Assembly: GCA_052390035.1 (NCBI GenBank) | Contig: JBQTHI010000012.1 | Coordinates: 1 to 64,000 of the forward strand | From: JBQTHI01 sp052390035 | GTDB lineage: Bacteria; Actinomycetota; Acidimicrobiia; Spongiisociales; ZC4RG35 | Reading direction: 5' to 3' | DNA: 64,000 nt | Part shown: piece after piece, positions 43,469 to 51,369 of the stretch | Position numbering within the stretch: position 1 is the stretch's first letter | Layout of the letters: every line of letters begins with the position of its first letter | Position numbers and translations under genes: made by a program | Notes under the pieces: generated by a model | The model's database searches: none | What the model was told of the DNA's origin: nothing | The model's input: the letters and a program-made list of their open reading frames with translations, nothing else

Positions 43469-44179
43469 GTGCCGATCGCTTTTGCCGGCCTCGCCGGGCT
43501 CCTGCTTGGACCATTGCTGCACGGCTGGGCGGTTGAAGCAGGAGCGGACCAATCCTTCTCGCTGAGTCCGGCCTGCCCCCGTCACCCGTCGCAAACTCGT
43601 GGCGGCATCACGCGCTGTGGGTGTGGGCGGCTTCGCTGGCGAGAGCTGGTGACTGCGCTGGTGGTGGGAGCGATGTTTGCCGCCTTCGCCAGTAGCGTTG
43701 GCTGGCGACCGGTGTTAGCTGCCCATCTGGTGATGGTGGCGCTTACCGCCATGCTCATCATCACCGATCTCGACCATTTCCGGATTCCCAACCGTCTGCT
43801 ATATCCGGGTTCGGCGGTGTGCCTGGGACTTCTGACCATCGGGGCCGGGGTCGAAGATGAATGGTTGTCGCTCCGGGACGGATTGGTGGCGGCAGCCATC
43901 TACTTCGCGCTGCTGCTGGCGGTCTTTCTCGCTGCCCGGGGTGACGGATTCGGCTTCGGTGACGTCAAGCTGGCAGCTCTTCTCGGCCTCTTCACCGGTT
44001 ACCAAGCTTTGCGTCTGCTCGCCTCAGCCCTGCTGATCACGGCAATCCTGGGTGGGGTGCCGGCGATTGTCATGCTGGCGATGGGCCGTGGCCGCAAGAC
44101 CGCCATTCCGTACGGTCCTCCTCTCATCCTGGGGGCGTGGGGGGCGATCCTTTTAGCCCACCGACTCGTGGGCAAATGA
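43469..44179 (+). CDS. Prepilin peptidase, A24 family
   Basis: 236 residues from GTG 43469, with about six to seven membrane segments. The two catalytic Asp residues are in ITDLDHFRIPN and GFGFGDVKLAALLG, the A24A pattern. A Cys/His-rich loop (CPRHPSQTRGGITRCGCG) recalls the zinc-like loop of the PilD methylase region, in reduced form. The enzyme would cleave the leader of type IV pilin-like proteins; no pilin gene is in the window. In mycobacteria a similar gene lies near aroE-aroC. Confidence 0.9.
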   Translation: MPIAFAGLAGLLLGPLLHGWAVEAGADQSFSLSPACPRHPSQTRGGITRCGCGRLRWRELVTALVVGAMFAAFASSVGWRPVLAAHLVMVALTAMLIITDLDHFRIPNRLLYPGSAVCLGLLTIGAGVEDEWLSLRDGLVAAAIYFALLLAVFLAARGDGFGFGDVKLAALLGLFTGYQALRLLASALLITAILGGVPAIVMLAMGRGRKTAIPYGPPLILGAWGAILLAHRLVGK

Positions 44180-44187
44180 CCCGGCTA

Positions 44188-44193
44188 TAGCAT
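44188..44193 (+). promoter_or_regulatory. -10 box before aroC
   Basis: TAGCAT stands seven bases before the ATG at 44201; no Shine-Dalgarno. Fits a leaderless aroCB transcript. Confidence 0.45.
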
Positions 44194-44200
44194 CAGCCAC

Positions 44201-45352
44201 ATGTTGCGCTTTTTGACTGCGGGAGAGTCCCACGGACCGGGATTGGTCGCCGTGGTCGAGGGACTCCCGGCCGGACTGGCGGTCGATCCTGCTGGCCTAT
44301 CTCGCGAGCTTGCCCGCCGCCGGCTGGGGCTGGGGCGGGGAGCCAGGATGCGGATCGAGCGGGATGAGTTCGAGATCCTGGGCGGGGTTCGTCATGGCCG
44401 CACTCTTGGGTCGCCGGTGGCGATCATCATTCGAAATACCGAGTGGCCCCGCTGGCAGACGACGATGGATCCCGAACCGGTCGGTGACCCGGTTGAACGT
44501 CTCACCACCCCCCGACCGGGACATGCCGACCTCACCGGGATGTTGAAATACGACACTCACGACGCCCGCGACATCCTGGAGCGAGCCTCGGCGAGGGAAA
44601 CGGCGGCTCGCACGGTGGTGGGCTATCTCGCCAAGCAGCTCTTGCAATCCGTCGGTATCTCGGTGTTGTCCCATGTGGTCGCTATCGGTAAGGCGACTGC
44701 CCCTAATTCTCCGCTGCCGGCGTTCTCAGACCTGGCCGCGATCGACGAGTCCCCGGTGCGATGCTTCTATCCCGAGGCAGCGGAGGTGATGGCAGCCGAG
44801 ATCGAGTCCGCCCGAGCCGACCGTGACACGATCGGGGGAGTGGTCGAAGTCATCGCTTATGGCCTGCCGACCGGGCTCGGAAGCCATGTTCATTGGGACC
44901 GTAAGGTCGACGCCCGGCTGGCTGAGGCGCTCATGTCGATCCCGGCGATCAAGGCCGTGGAGGTGGGCGACGGGATGGAGTCGGCAAGTCGGCGAGGATC
45001 GGAGGCCCATGACGAGATCTTCTTTAGCGACGGTTTCCACCGCCCGACCACCCGGGCTGGGGGCATCGAGGGGGGCATGACCATCGGTGGGTTGCTGCGG
45101 GTGAGAGCTGCCATGAAACCCATCTCCACCGTTCTCAAAGGCCTCCAGTCGGTCAACGTGGACACCAAGGCAGCCGAGAGGTCTTTTTACGAACGATCCG
45201 ACACTTGTGCCGTGCCGGCCGCCGGGGTGGTCGCCGAGCAGGTGGTGGCGGTTGTCTTAGCAGAGGAGTGCCAACGGATGTTGGGCGGCGACACCGTTGA
45301 CGATTTCCAGCAGGCGATGAAAAGGTACCGCGACCGGTTGAGCAGGTACTAG
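44201..45352 (+). CDS. aroC: Chorismate synthase
   Basis: 383 residues from ATG 44201. Signatures: LTAGESHGPGL near the start, RPGHADLTGMLKY, DILERASARETAART and the C-terminal GGIEGGMT-GG segment. It converts EPSP to chorismate with reduced FMN. aroB begins with a TTG right after its TAG. The shikimate kinase gene that usually lies between aroC and aroB is missing. Confidence 0.97.
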   Translation: MLRFLTAGESHGPGLVAVVEGLPAGLAVDPAGLSRELARRRLGLGRGARMRIERDEFEILGGVRHGRTLGSPVAIIIRNTEWPRWQTTMDPEPVGDPVERLTTPRPGHADLTGMLKYDTHDARDILERASARETAARTVVGYLAKQLLQSVGISVLSHVVAIGKATAPNSPLPAFSDLAAIDESPVRCFYPEAAEVMAAEIESARADRDTIGGVVEVIAYGLPTGLGSHVHWDRKVDARLAEALMSIPAIKAVEVGDGMESASRRGSEAHDEIFFSDGFHRPTTRAGGIEGGMTIGGLLRVRAAMKPISTVLKGLQSVNVDTKAAERSFYERSDTCAVPAAGVVAEQVVAVVLAEECQRMLGGDTVDDFQQAMKRYRDRLSRY

Positions 45353-46387
45353 TTGGAACTGATCAAGCGGATAGTCATCCCCGGGGTGGAGCGGCCCACG
45401 GTCAGCGAGGTCCTTATCGGACGCGGATTGCCGTCGCCGCTCCTGGCCCCTCGGGAAGATCGGGGAATGGCGGTGGTCGTCAGCCAGCCAGGCGCCGCCT
45501 CTTTCGCCGCTCGGGTCGCCGAGCTCATCGGGGCAGAAGTGATCGAGGTGCCCGATCGGGAACAAGCCAAGACCTTGGCGGTGGCCGAGAGCCTGTACGG
45601 CCGCTTGGCATCAATCGACCTGGGCCGCCGCGACACCCTGGTGGGAGTCGGCGGGGGAGCGGTGACCGACCTGGCGGGGTTTGTCGCTGCGACCTGGCTA
45701 CGCGGTGTGGAGGCCGTCCTGGTTCCTACCACCCTGCTGGCTGCCGTTGACGCCGCCATCGGCGGTAAAACCGGCGTCAACTTTGCAGGCAAGAACCTCG
45801 TGGGCGCTTTTCATCTCCCCACCCGGGTAGTGATCGACGTGGAGGTCCTTGAGTCCCTTCCATTGCCTCTTCGGCTGGAAGGCTTGGCCGAGGCACTCAA
45901 GGCCGGTCTGGTCGGGGACCCCCAGCTGGTCGAGTTGCTGGCAAGCCAGGGTGGGACGGCGCCCCTCGACGAGGTCGTAGCCCGGTCGGTGGCGGTCAAG
46001 GCGTCGGTGGTGGCAGGCGATCTATACGAAGCGGGACGCCGGGCGATCCTCAATTACGGGCATACCATCGGCCACGCGGTTGAGAACGTGTCCGGTATTC
46101 CACACGGCCTGGCGGTAGCCGTGGGAATGGTTGCGGCGGGAACAATCTCGGCCCTTCGTTACGGCTTTCCCCACCACTGGCAGAACGATGTGATCTTCTC
46201 TTTGGGTTTGCCGGTGGCAGCCAACGGAATCTCGGCGCGGGCGGTGAAGGACATGGTGCAGCGGGACAAGAAACGCTCGGGCACCGGCATCAGAATGGTT
46301 CTCCTCCGGGGGATAGCCGACCCCGTTGTTGTCGATGTCACCGAAGATGAGCTTCATCGCGGTCTCGCCGCGGTCGGCATCGGCTGA
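45353..46387 (+). CDS. aroB: 3-dehydroquinate synthase
   Basis: 344 residues from TTG 45353, directly after the aroC stop. NAD-binding GVGGGAVTDLAGFVAATWLRG, VPTTLLAAVDAAIGGKTGVN, and the zinc ligands Glu in GLAEALKAG and His in NYGHTIGHA and GIPHGLAVAVGM are present. It makes 3-dehydroquinate from DAHP. Forms an aroCB unit. Confidence 0.97.
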   Translation: MELIKRIVIPGVERPTVSEVLIGRGLPSPLLAPREDRGMAVVVSQPGAASFAARVAELIGAEVIEVPDREQAKTLAVAESLYGRLASIDLGRRDTLVGVGGGAVTDLAGFVAATWLRGVEAVLVPTTLLAAVDAAIGGKTGVNFAGKNLVGAFHLPTRVVIDVEVLESLPLPLRLEGLAEALKAGLVGDPQLVELLASQGGTAPLDEVVARSVAVKASVVAGDLYEAGRRAILNYGHTIGHAVENVSGIPHGLAVAVGMVAAGTISALRYGFPHHWQNDVIFSLGLPVAANGISARAVKDMVQRDKKRSGTGIRMVLLRGIADPVVVDVTEDELHRGLAAVGIG

Positions 46388-46400
46388 ATGCCGGGCCGGG

Positions 46401-46406
46401 TATCCT
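46401..46406 (+). promoter_or_regulatory. -10 box before efp
   Basis: TATCCT is 16 bases before the efp ATG, so any 5' leader would be about nine bases. Confidence 0.35.
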
Positions 46407-46422
46407 TCCGCCCCTTCACACG

Positions 46423-46980
46423 ATGGCATCGACTAACGACGTTCGCCCGGGCCAGGCGCTCGATCTCAGCGACGGGATCTTTACGATCGTTGAATACCAA
46501 CATGTCAAGCCGGGAAAAGGCAGAGCATTTGTCCGGATGAAGCTGCGGAACGTTGAGACCGGCCAGGTGCTCGACCGGACATTCCGGGCGGGCGAGGATG
46601 TGGCCCAGGCAATCATCGAGCGTCGCGATCACACCTATCTCTACCGAGACGACTTGGGCCTCCACTTCATGAGTCTGGACGACTTCAGCCAATTTGCGAT
46701 GAGTCCAGAAGACGCCGGCGAGGCCGCCTCCTATCTGATCGATGGAATGACGATCACCCTTGCCCTCTACAAGGGGAATCCGATTTCGGTTGAACTTCCC
46801 GCCTCGGTGGAGATGGAGGTCACCTACACCGAACCGGGAGTCAGGGGTGACAGGGTCTCAGCTGCGACCAAACCGGCCACCACCCAGACCGGGTTGGTCG
46901 TGCAGGTGCCCCTCTTCGTCAGCATTGGCGACCGGATCAAGGTCGACACTCGCAGCGGCAGCTATCTAACCCGGGTGTGA
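46423..46980 (+). CDS. efp: Elongation factor P
   Basis: 185 residues from ATG 46423, three beta domains. The domain I loop reads KPGKGRAFVRMKLRN; the tip Lys is kept, while the usual GGAF is GRAF. The final domain ends in GDRIKVDTRSGSYLTRV as usual. EF-P helps ribosomes through proline runs. No EpmA/EpmB-type modification genes are in the window. nusB overlaps its stop. Confidence 0.96.
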   Translation: MASTNDVRPGQALDLSDGIFTIVEYQHVKPGKGRAFVRMKLRNVETGQVLDRTFRAGEDVAQAIIERRDHTYLYRDDLGLHFMSLDDFSQFAMSPEDAGEAASYLIDGMTITLALYKGNPISVELPASVEMEVTYTEPGVRGDRVSAATKPATTQTGLVVQVPLFVSIGDRIKVDTRSGSYLTRV

Positions 46981-47363
46981 CCGCCGAGCCCCGTGATCTG
47001 GCGGTTCAGGCACTTTACGAGGCTGATCAACGCGACCTCTCCATGATCGAAGTGGACCTACCTCCCAAGGCGGCGAGGCTGGTGTCCGGCGTCCTCCAAC
47101 ACGTGGCCGAACTGGATCACGACATCGACCGCGCTTCGCAAAACTGGAGAATTGAGCGAATGCCGGTCGTCGACAAGGCGATCCTCCGTTTGGGGCTCTA
47201 TGAACTCCGTTACGAAGAAACGCCGACTCCGGTCATTATCTCCGAGGCTGTACGCCTCGCCAAAACGTTCAGCACCGAGCGAAGCGGCGCCTTTGTCAAC
47301 GGCGTGCTTGCCACCCTGGCCGAGCGGGAGCGTTCGGGCGCCTCAGCAAGGAACGATGAGTGA
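46977..47363 (+). CDS. nusB: Transcription antitermination/rRNA factor NusB
   Basis: 128 residues from GTG 46977 (GTGA overlap with efp). All-helical NusB: PRDLAVQALYEADQRD, then RMPVVDKAILRLGLYEL and the closing FVNGVLATLAE. It binds boxA RNA with NusE. In Streptomyces bldD follows nusB; here no such gene exists and the pyr operon comes next. Confidence 0.95.
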   Translation: MTAEPRDLAVQALYEADQRDLSMIEVDLPPKAARLVSGVLQHVAELDHDIDRASQNWRIERMPVVDKAILRLGLYELRYEETPTPVIISEAVRLAKTFSTERSGAFVNGVLATLAERERSGASARNDE

Positions 47364-47520
47364 CCTGACACCAAGGTCAGCGACGATGTCCATCTCGTCC
47401 ATTGACACCGGGCGGCTCCGGGTGTGCTGAACGGGGCTTGTCGGCCTAGAAACGCGTCCTTCCTGCTACCGTCACCTTCACCCTTTAAGTCCGGTCCGGA
47501 GAGGCCGGGAAGGAGAGTCA
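47364..47520 (+). promoter_or_regulatory. pyr operon leader region
   Basis: 157 bases between nusB and pyrR. A TACCGT at 47467-47472 is a possible -10 box, giving a leader of about 40 bases that carries the PyrR-binding-type hairpin and an AAGGAG. No intrinsic terminator (stem with a T run) is visible, so the control is more likely at translation than by attenuation. Confidence 0.5.
47490..47515 (+). promoter_or_regulatory. PyrR-binding-type RNA hairpin next to the pyrR ribosome-binding site
   Basis: Stem CCGG (47491-47494) pairs with CCGG (47505-47508), with an outer T-G pair, and closes a ten-base loop UCCGGAGAGG. The loop matches the known PyrR target (UCCnGnGAGG). The Shine-Dalgarno AAGGAG (47510-47515) begins two bases after the stem and lies five bases from the GTG. 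PyrR with UMP bound here would cover the ribosome-binding site, the arrangement reported for mycobacteria. Confidence 0.75.
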
Positions 47521-48051
47521 GTGCCTCAAATGATGGATGCCGCCGATGTGCGGCGAGCTGTGCGGCGAATCGCCCACGAGATTTCCGAACGTCATCATGG
47601 GGTGGAGGATCTCGTCCTGGTTGGTATCCACACCCGGGGTCTTCCTCTCGCCGATGAGATCGCCAGCGCCATCGCCGAGTTCGAGAACACGAAAGTTCCG
47701 GTTGGTGAGCTTGACATCGGGCTGTATCGCGACGACCTGGGCCATCGTCCTACTGCCCGCCTTGGCCGCACCCTGATGCCGATTGACCTGACGGATCGGA
47801 CGGTGATCCTGGTCGATGATGTGCTCTTTACCGGGAGGACGGTACGGGCGGCGCTCGACGCAGTGTCCGATCTCGGGCGGCCCGCCCAGGTCGAGCTCGC
47901 TGTGCTGGTCGACCGTGGCCACCGGCAACTGCCAATCCGAGCCGACTATGTCGGAAAGAACCTGCCCACCTCTTTGGAGGAACGGGTCACCGTCCGGGTC
48001 CAACGAGTAGACGGGGAAGCCGGGGTGTGGATCGAGCGGGGCGCCCCATGA
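47521..48051 (+). CDS. pyrR: Pyrimidine operon regulator/uracil phosphoribosyltransferase PyrR
   Basis: 176 residues from GTG 47521, with AAGGAG five bases upstream. PRTase fold: DLVLVGIHTRGLPLA, LYRDDLG, the PRPP loop VILVDDVLFTGRTVRAAL, and ALVDRGHRQLPIRADYVGKNLPTS, the RNA-contacting basic region of PyrR. It senses UMP and binds the leader of its own operon. Its stop overlaps the pyrB ATG. Confidence 0.97.
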   Translation: MPQMMDAADVRRAVRRIAHEISERHHGVEDLVLVGIHTRGLPLADEIASAIAEFENTKVPVGELDIGLYRDDLGHRPTARLGRTLMPIDLTDRTVILVDDVLFTGRTVRAALDAVSDLGRPAQVELAVLVDRGHRQLPIRADYVGKNLPTSLEERVTVRVQRVDGEAGVWIERGAP

Positions 48052-48965
48052 AGCACCTCCTCTCGATCGGTGACCTCGACCGCGCCGGAATCGAAGACCT
48101 CCTCGACCTGGCCGATCAGTTTTCCGAGGTGCTGAGCCGCGCCATTCCCAAGGTCCCCACGCTGCGGGGGATGACGGTGGCGACCCTCTTCTTCGAGCCG
48201 TCTACCCGCACCCGTCTGTCGTTCGAACGGGCGGCCAAGGCCCTGTCTGCCGACGTGATGACCTTCGCTCCCGGCACGTCATCGGTAACCAAGGGAGAGA
48301 GCCTCAAGGACACCTCCCTGACCTTGCAGGCGATGGGGGCAGATCTGCTCGTGGTCCGCCATGAGGCGGCCGGTGCGGCCCACCGGGTCGCCTCCTGGGT
48401 TGACTGTCCGGTGATCAACGGCGGGGACGGTGCCCATCAGCACCCCACTCAGGCGCTGCTGGACTCGCTCACCATCCGTCGCCGGTTCGGGAAGCTGGAA
48501 GGACTGCGAATCGGCATTGTTGGCGACATCCGTCACTCGCGGGTCGCCCGGTCCAACATCGAGGCCTTCACCACCCTGGGGGCATCGGTAACCCTTATCG
48601 CTCCACCCACCCTGCTCCCCTTAGACCTGAGCATGTTCCCGGTCTCGGTCAGCCACTCGCTGGATGACAACCTGGGGGAACTCGACATCGTCTACCTGCT
48701 GCGCATTCAGCTTGAAAGGGGTACAGGGCCGGTCCTGCCGTCACTCCCAGAATACGTGCGGCGTTTCGGCCTGGACCGGCGGCGCCTGGCGGCCCTTTCG
48801 ACCGAGGCGGTCGTCATGCACCCGGGACCGATGAATCGGGGGGTGGAGATCGCACCAGACGTTGCCGATCATCCGAACTCGCTCATCCTCGACCAGGTGG
48901 CCAACGGGGTTGCGACCCGAATGGCGGTCCTTTTCCGGCTGCTGGCCGGTGGAGATGGAACGTGA
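48048..48965 (+). CDS. pyrB: Aspartate carbamoyltransferase, catalytic chain
   Basis: 305 residues from ATG 48048. Carbamoyl-phosphate site FFEPSTRTRLSFE, the Lys of TKGESLKDT, NGGDGAHQHPTQALLD and HPGPMNRGVEI are all intact. No regulatory chain gene (pyrI) follows, as usual in actinobacteria. Second gene of the pyr operon, coupled to pyrC by GTGA. Confidence 0.97.
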   Translation: MKHLLSIGDLDRAGIEDLLDLADQFSEVLSRAIPKVPTLRGMTVATLFFEPSTRTRLSFERAAKALSADVMTFAPGTSSVTKGESLKDTSLTLQAMGADLLVVRHEAAGAAHRVASWVDCPVINGGDGAHQHPTQALLDSLTIRRRFGKLEGLRIGIVGDIRHSRVARSNIEAFTTLGASVTLIAPPTLLPLDLSMFPVSVSHSLDDNLGELDIVYLLRIQLERGTGPVLPSLPEYVRRFGLDRRRLAALSTEAVVMHPGPMNRGVEIAPDVADHPNSLILDQVANGVATRMAVLFRLLAGGDGT

Positions 48966-50224
48966 TCGCCATCCGCAACGGCTCGGTGCTCACCCGGGAC
49001 GGGATGATCGAAGCCGATCTGCTAATCGACCAGGATCGGATAACACGGGTCGGCGGCAGCTTCGACGCCGACACCACACTCGATGCGGCAGGTGCATGGG
49101 TTGGACCCGGTCTGGTCGACCTTCACGCCCATTTTCGGGAGCCCGGACAGGAGTGGAAGGAGGACATCGAATCCGGTTCGCGAGCCGCCATCAGCGGTGG
49201 GTTCACCGCGGTGGTGACTATGCCGAACACCGAGCCGGCCATCGATGCAGGCCACCGGGCTCGTTATGTCATCGAGCGCGCCCGCCAAGTTGGCCTCTGC
49301 CAGGTGGTTCCCGCCGGGGCGATCACGATGGGCCGATCAGGAGAGGTGATGTCTCATCTCGAGGAGATGTGGGAGGCGGGAGTCAGGATATTCTCCGACG
49401 ACGGCTCTTCCGTGAGCGACGCCGGGCTCCTCCGCCTTGTTATGGATTACGTCGCCGAGAAGGGTGGCGTCATCGCTCAGCACGCCGAAGACCTAGGGCT
49501 GTCTAACGGCGGTCACATGCACGAGGGGGCGGTCTCGTCATGGCTGGGAATCAGGGGCATCCCAGCTCTTGCCGAGGAAGTGGTGGTGGCCCGTGACCTC
49601 GCCCTCGCCCAGGTGACCGGCGTGCGATATCACGTCCAGCATGCCTCCACCCAAAAGACCGTCTCCATGGTGGCCGCCGCCAAGCTCGCTGGGCTTCCGA
49701 TCACCGTTGAGGTTTCTCCCCATCACCTCTCCTTCCATGAGCAGAACCTCCTGACGATGGACCCGGCTTACAAGATGTACCCCCCGTTGCGAACCGCCAC
49801 CGATGCCGCCGCCCTGGCTAATGGCTTACGCGATGGGACGATCGATGCGGTAGCCACCGATCACGCTCCCCATGCCGCCTTCGAGACCGAGGTCCCCTTT
49901 GAAGAGGCCCCGAGAGGGGTGATCGGGCTGGAGACGGCAGCGGCGGCGGTTAACAGTTCGGTTGGGCTGGCGGCGGAGAGCTTCTTTGCGAGGCTGTCGA
50001 TCGACCCGGCCCGGATCGCCGGCCTTGCCGACCAGGGCCTGCCCGTTGAGGAGGGCAACATCGCCAACCTGGTCGTGTTTGACCCTGACTTGATTTGGCG
50101 GGTTGAATCCTTCAGGTCGAAGGCCGCCAACTCTCCGTTCCTCGGAAGAGACCTGCAGGGGATGGTGCTGGCCACCATCTTTGAAGGCCGCCTGACCCAT
50201 GCGCGGGAATCGGTGGGTTCGTGA
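48962..50224 (+). CDS. pyrC: Dihydroorotase
   Basis: 420 residues from GTG 48962. Class I dihydroorotase: DLHAHFREPGQEWKEDI with the metal His pair and the substrate Arg, PNTEPAID, the metal Asp in ATDHAPHA, and EEGNIANLVVFDP at the end. The bridging residue expected in the middle of the sequence appears as a His-rich segment instead of a clear carbamyl-Lys. Next is carA with a GTGA overlap. Confidence 0.96.
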   Translation: MIAIRNGSVLTRDGMIEADLLIDQDRITRVGGSFDADTTLDAAGAWVGPGLVDLHAHFREPGQEWKEDIESGSRAAISGGFTAVVTMPNTEPAIDAGHRARYVIERARQVGLCQVVPAGAITMGRSGEVMSHLEEMWEAGVRIFSDDGSSVSDAGLLRLVMDYVAEKGGVIAQHAEDLGLSNGGHMHEGAVSSWLGIRGIPALAEEVVVARDLALAQVTGVRYHVQHASTQKTVSMVAAAKLAGLPITVEVSPHHLSFHEQNLLTMDPAYKMYPPLRTATDAAALANGLRDGTIDAVATDHAPHAAFETEVPFEEAPRGVIGLETAAAAVNSSVGLAAESFFARLSIDPARIAGLADQGLPVEEGNIANLVVFDPDLIWRVESFRSKAANSPFLGRDLQGMVLATIFEGRLTHARESVGS

Positions 50225-51369
50225 ACGGGCTGCTCGCTACGGCCGACGGAGAGTTGTTCCGCGGCCGGTCGGTGGGGGTCAACGGGATGACTACCGGCGA
50301 GCTGGTCTTCAACACCTCGATGACCGGCTATCAGGAGGTGTTGACCGACCCGTCTTATGCCGGACAGGTCGTGGTGATGACCACTTCGCACATCGGCAAC
50401 TACGGGACCTCGCCGGCCGACGATCAGGCCGTCAGTCCGGCGGCGCGGGGCCTGGTGGTCCGCAGCTGGTCCGCACGCCACTCCAGCTGGCGGGCGGAGG
50501 GGTCGCTTTCCGCACTGCTCGATCGGCATCAGCTGGTGGCGCTTGCCGACGTCGATACACGCCGTCTCACCAGACACATCCGGGAGAGGGGGGCGATGCC
50601 GGTAGCCCTGGGCACCGACGTCGATCACCAGGAACTGGTCGAGGCGGCGGCGGCGGCTCCCCGGATGGAAGGCCAGGAGCTGGCCACCTCCGTATCCACT
50701 CGGGAGCCGTATGCGGTGCCGGCGACCGGCCAACGCCGGGGCCGGGTGGTCGCGATTGATCTGGGGATCAAGTCCGACATCCTTCGCCAGCTGGCGGCTC
50801 GCGGGTTGGATGTGGAGGTGGTGCCGGCCACCACCGGCGCCGCCCAGGTGCTGGCCTACCAGCCCGACGGGGTGTTCGTCTCCAACGGCCCGGGGGATCC
50901 CAAGCCGCTAGCGGCAACCGCCATCACCCTTCAACAGCTTTTGGGAAGAGTTCCGGTTTTTGGTATCTGCCTCGGCCACCAGGTCTTGGGCCTGGCGGTG
51001 GGTGCCACCACCTACAAGCTTCCGTTTGGCCACCACGGTGGTAACCACCCGGTGCGGCGCCTCTCCGACGGACGGGTGTCGATCACCAGCCAGAATCACG
51101 GTTTTGCGGTCGACCTGTGGTCGTTGACCGGCCGGCCTCGTCCCGAACGGCATGGCCTGCCCGGTCCCGATCTGCTCCCCGCAGAGGTCGAAACATCAGT
51201 CGGCGTCCTCGCCGCCACCCATCAGAACCTCAACGACGGGACGTTGGAGGGCATGGCGTGTCGCGACGTGGAGGCTTTTTCGGTCCAATACCACCCGGAG
51301 GCCGCTCCCGGTCCGCATGACGCCGTGGGCCTCTTCGACCAGTTCATGATGCTGATGAACCTTGCCTAG
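50221..51369 (+). CDS. carA: Carbamoyl-phosphate synthase, small subunit
   Basis: 382 residues from GTG 50221. N-terminal domain (FNTSMTGYQEVLTDPSYAGQ) and class I glutaminase with the Cys in FGICLGHQVLG and His-Glu in VQYHPEAAPGP. It supplies ammonia to CarB. Its last eight bases overlap carB, which starts on a TTG. Confidence 0.97.
   Translation: MNGLLATADGELFRGRSVGVNGMTTGELVFNTSMTGYQEVLTDPSYAGQVVVMTTSHIGNYGTSPADDQAVSPAARGLVVRSWSARHSSWRAEGSLSALLDRHQLVALADVDTRRLTRHIRERGAMPVALGTDVDHQELVEAAAAAPRMEGQELATSVSTREPYAVPATGQRRGRVVAIDLGIKSDILRQLAARGLDVEVVPATTGAAQVLAYQPDGVFVSNGPGDPKPLAATAITLQQLLGRVPVFGICLGHQVLGLAVGATTYKLPFGHHGGNHPVRRLSDGRVSITSQNHGFAVDLWSLTGRPRPERHGLPGPDLLPAEVETSVGVLAATHQNLNDGTLEGMACRDVEAFSVQYHPEAAPGPHDAVGLFDQFMMLMNLA

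Noticed and set aside
47356..47430. 24-codon frame from an ATG overlapping the nusB stop
   Set aside because: Very short, no hydrophobic or conserved pattern; treated as leader sequence of the pyr operon.
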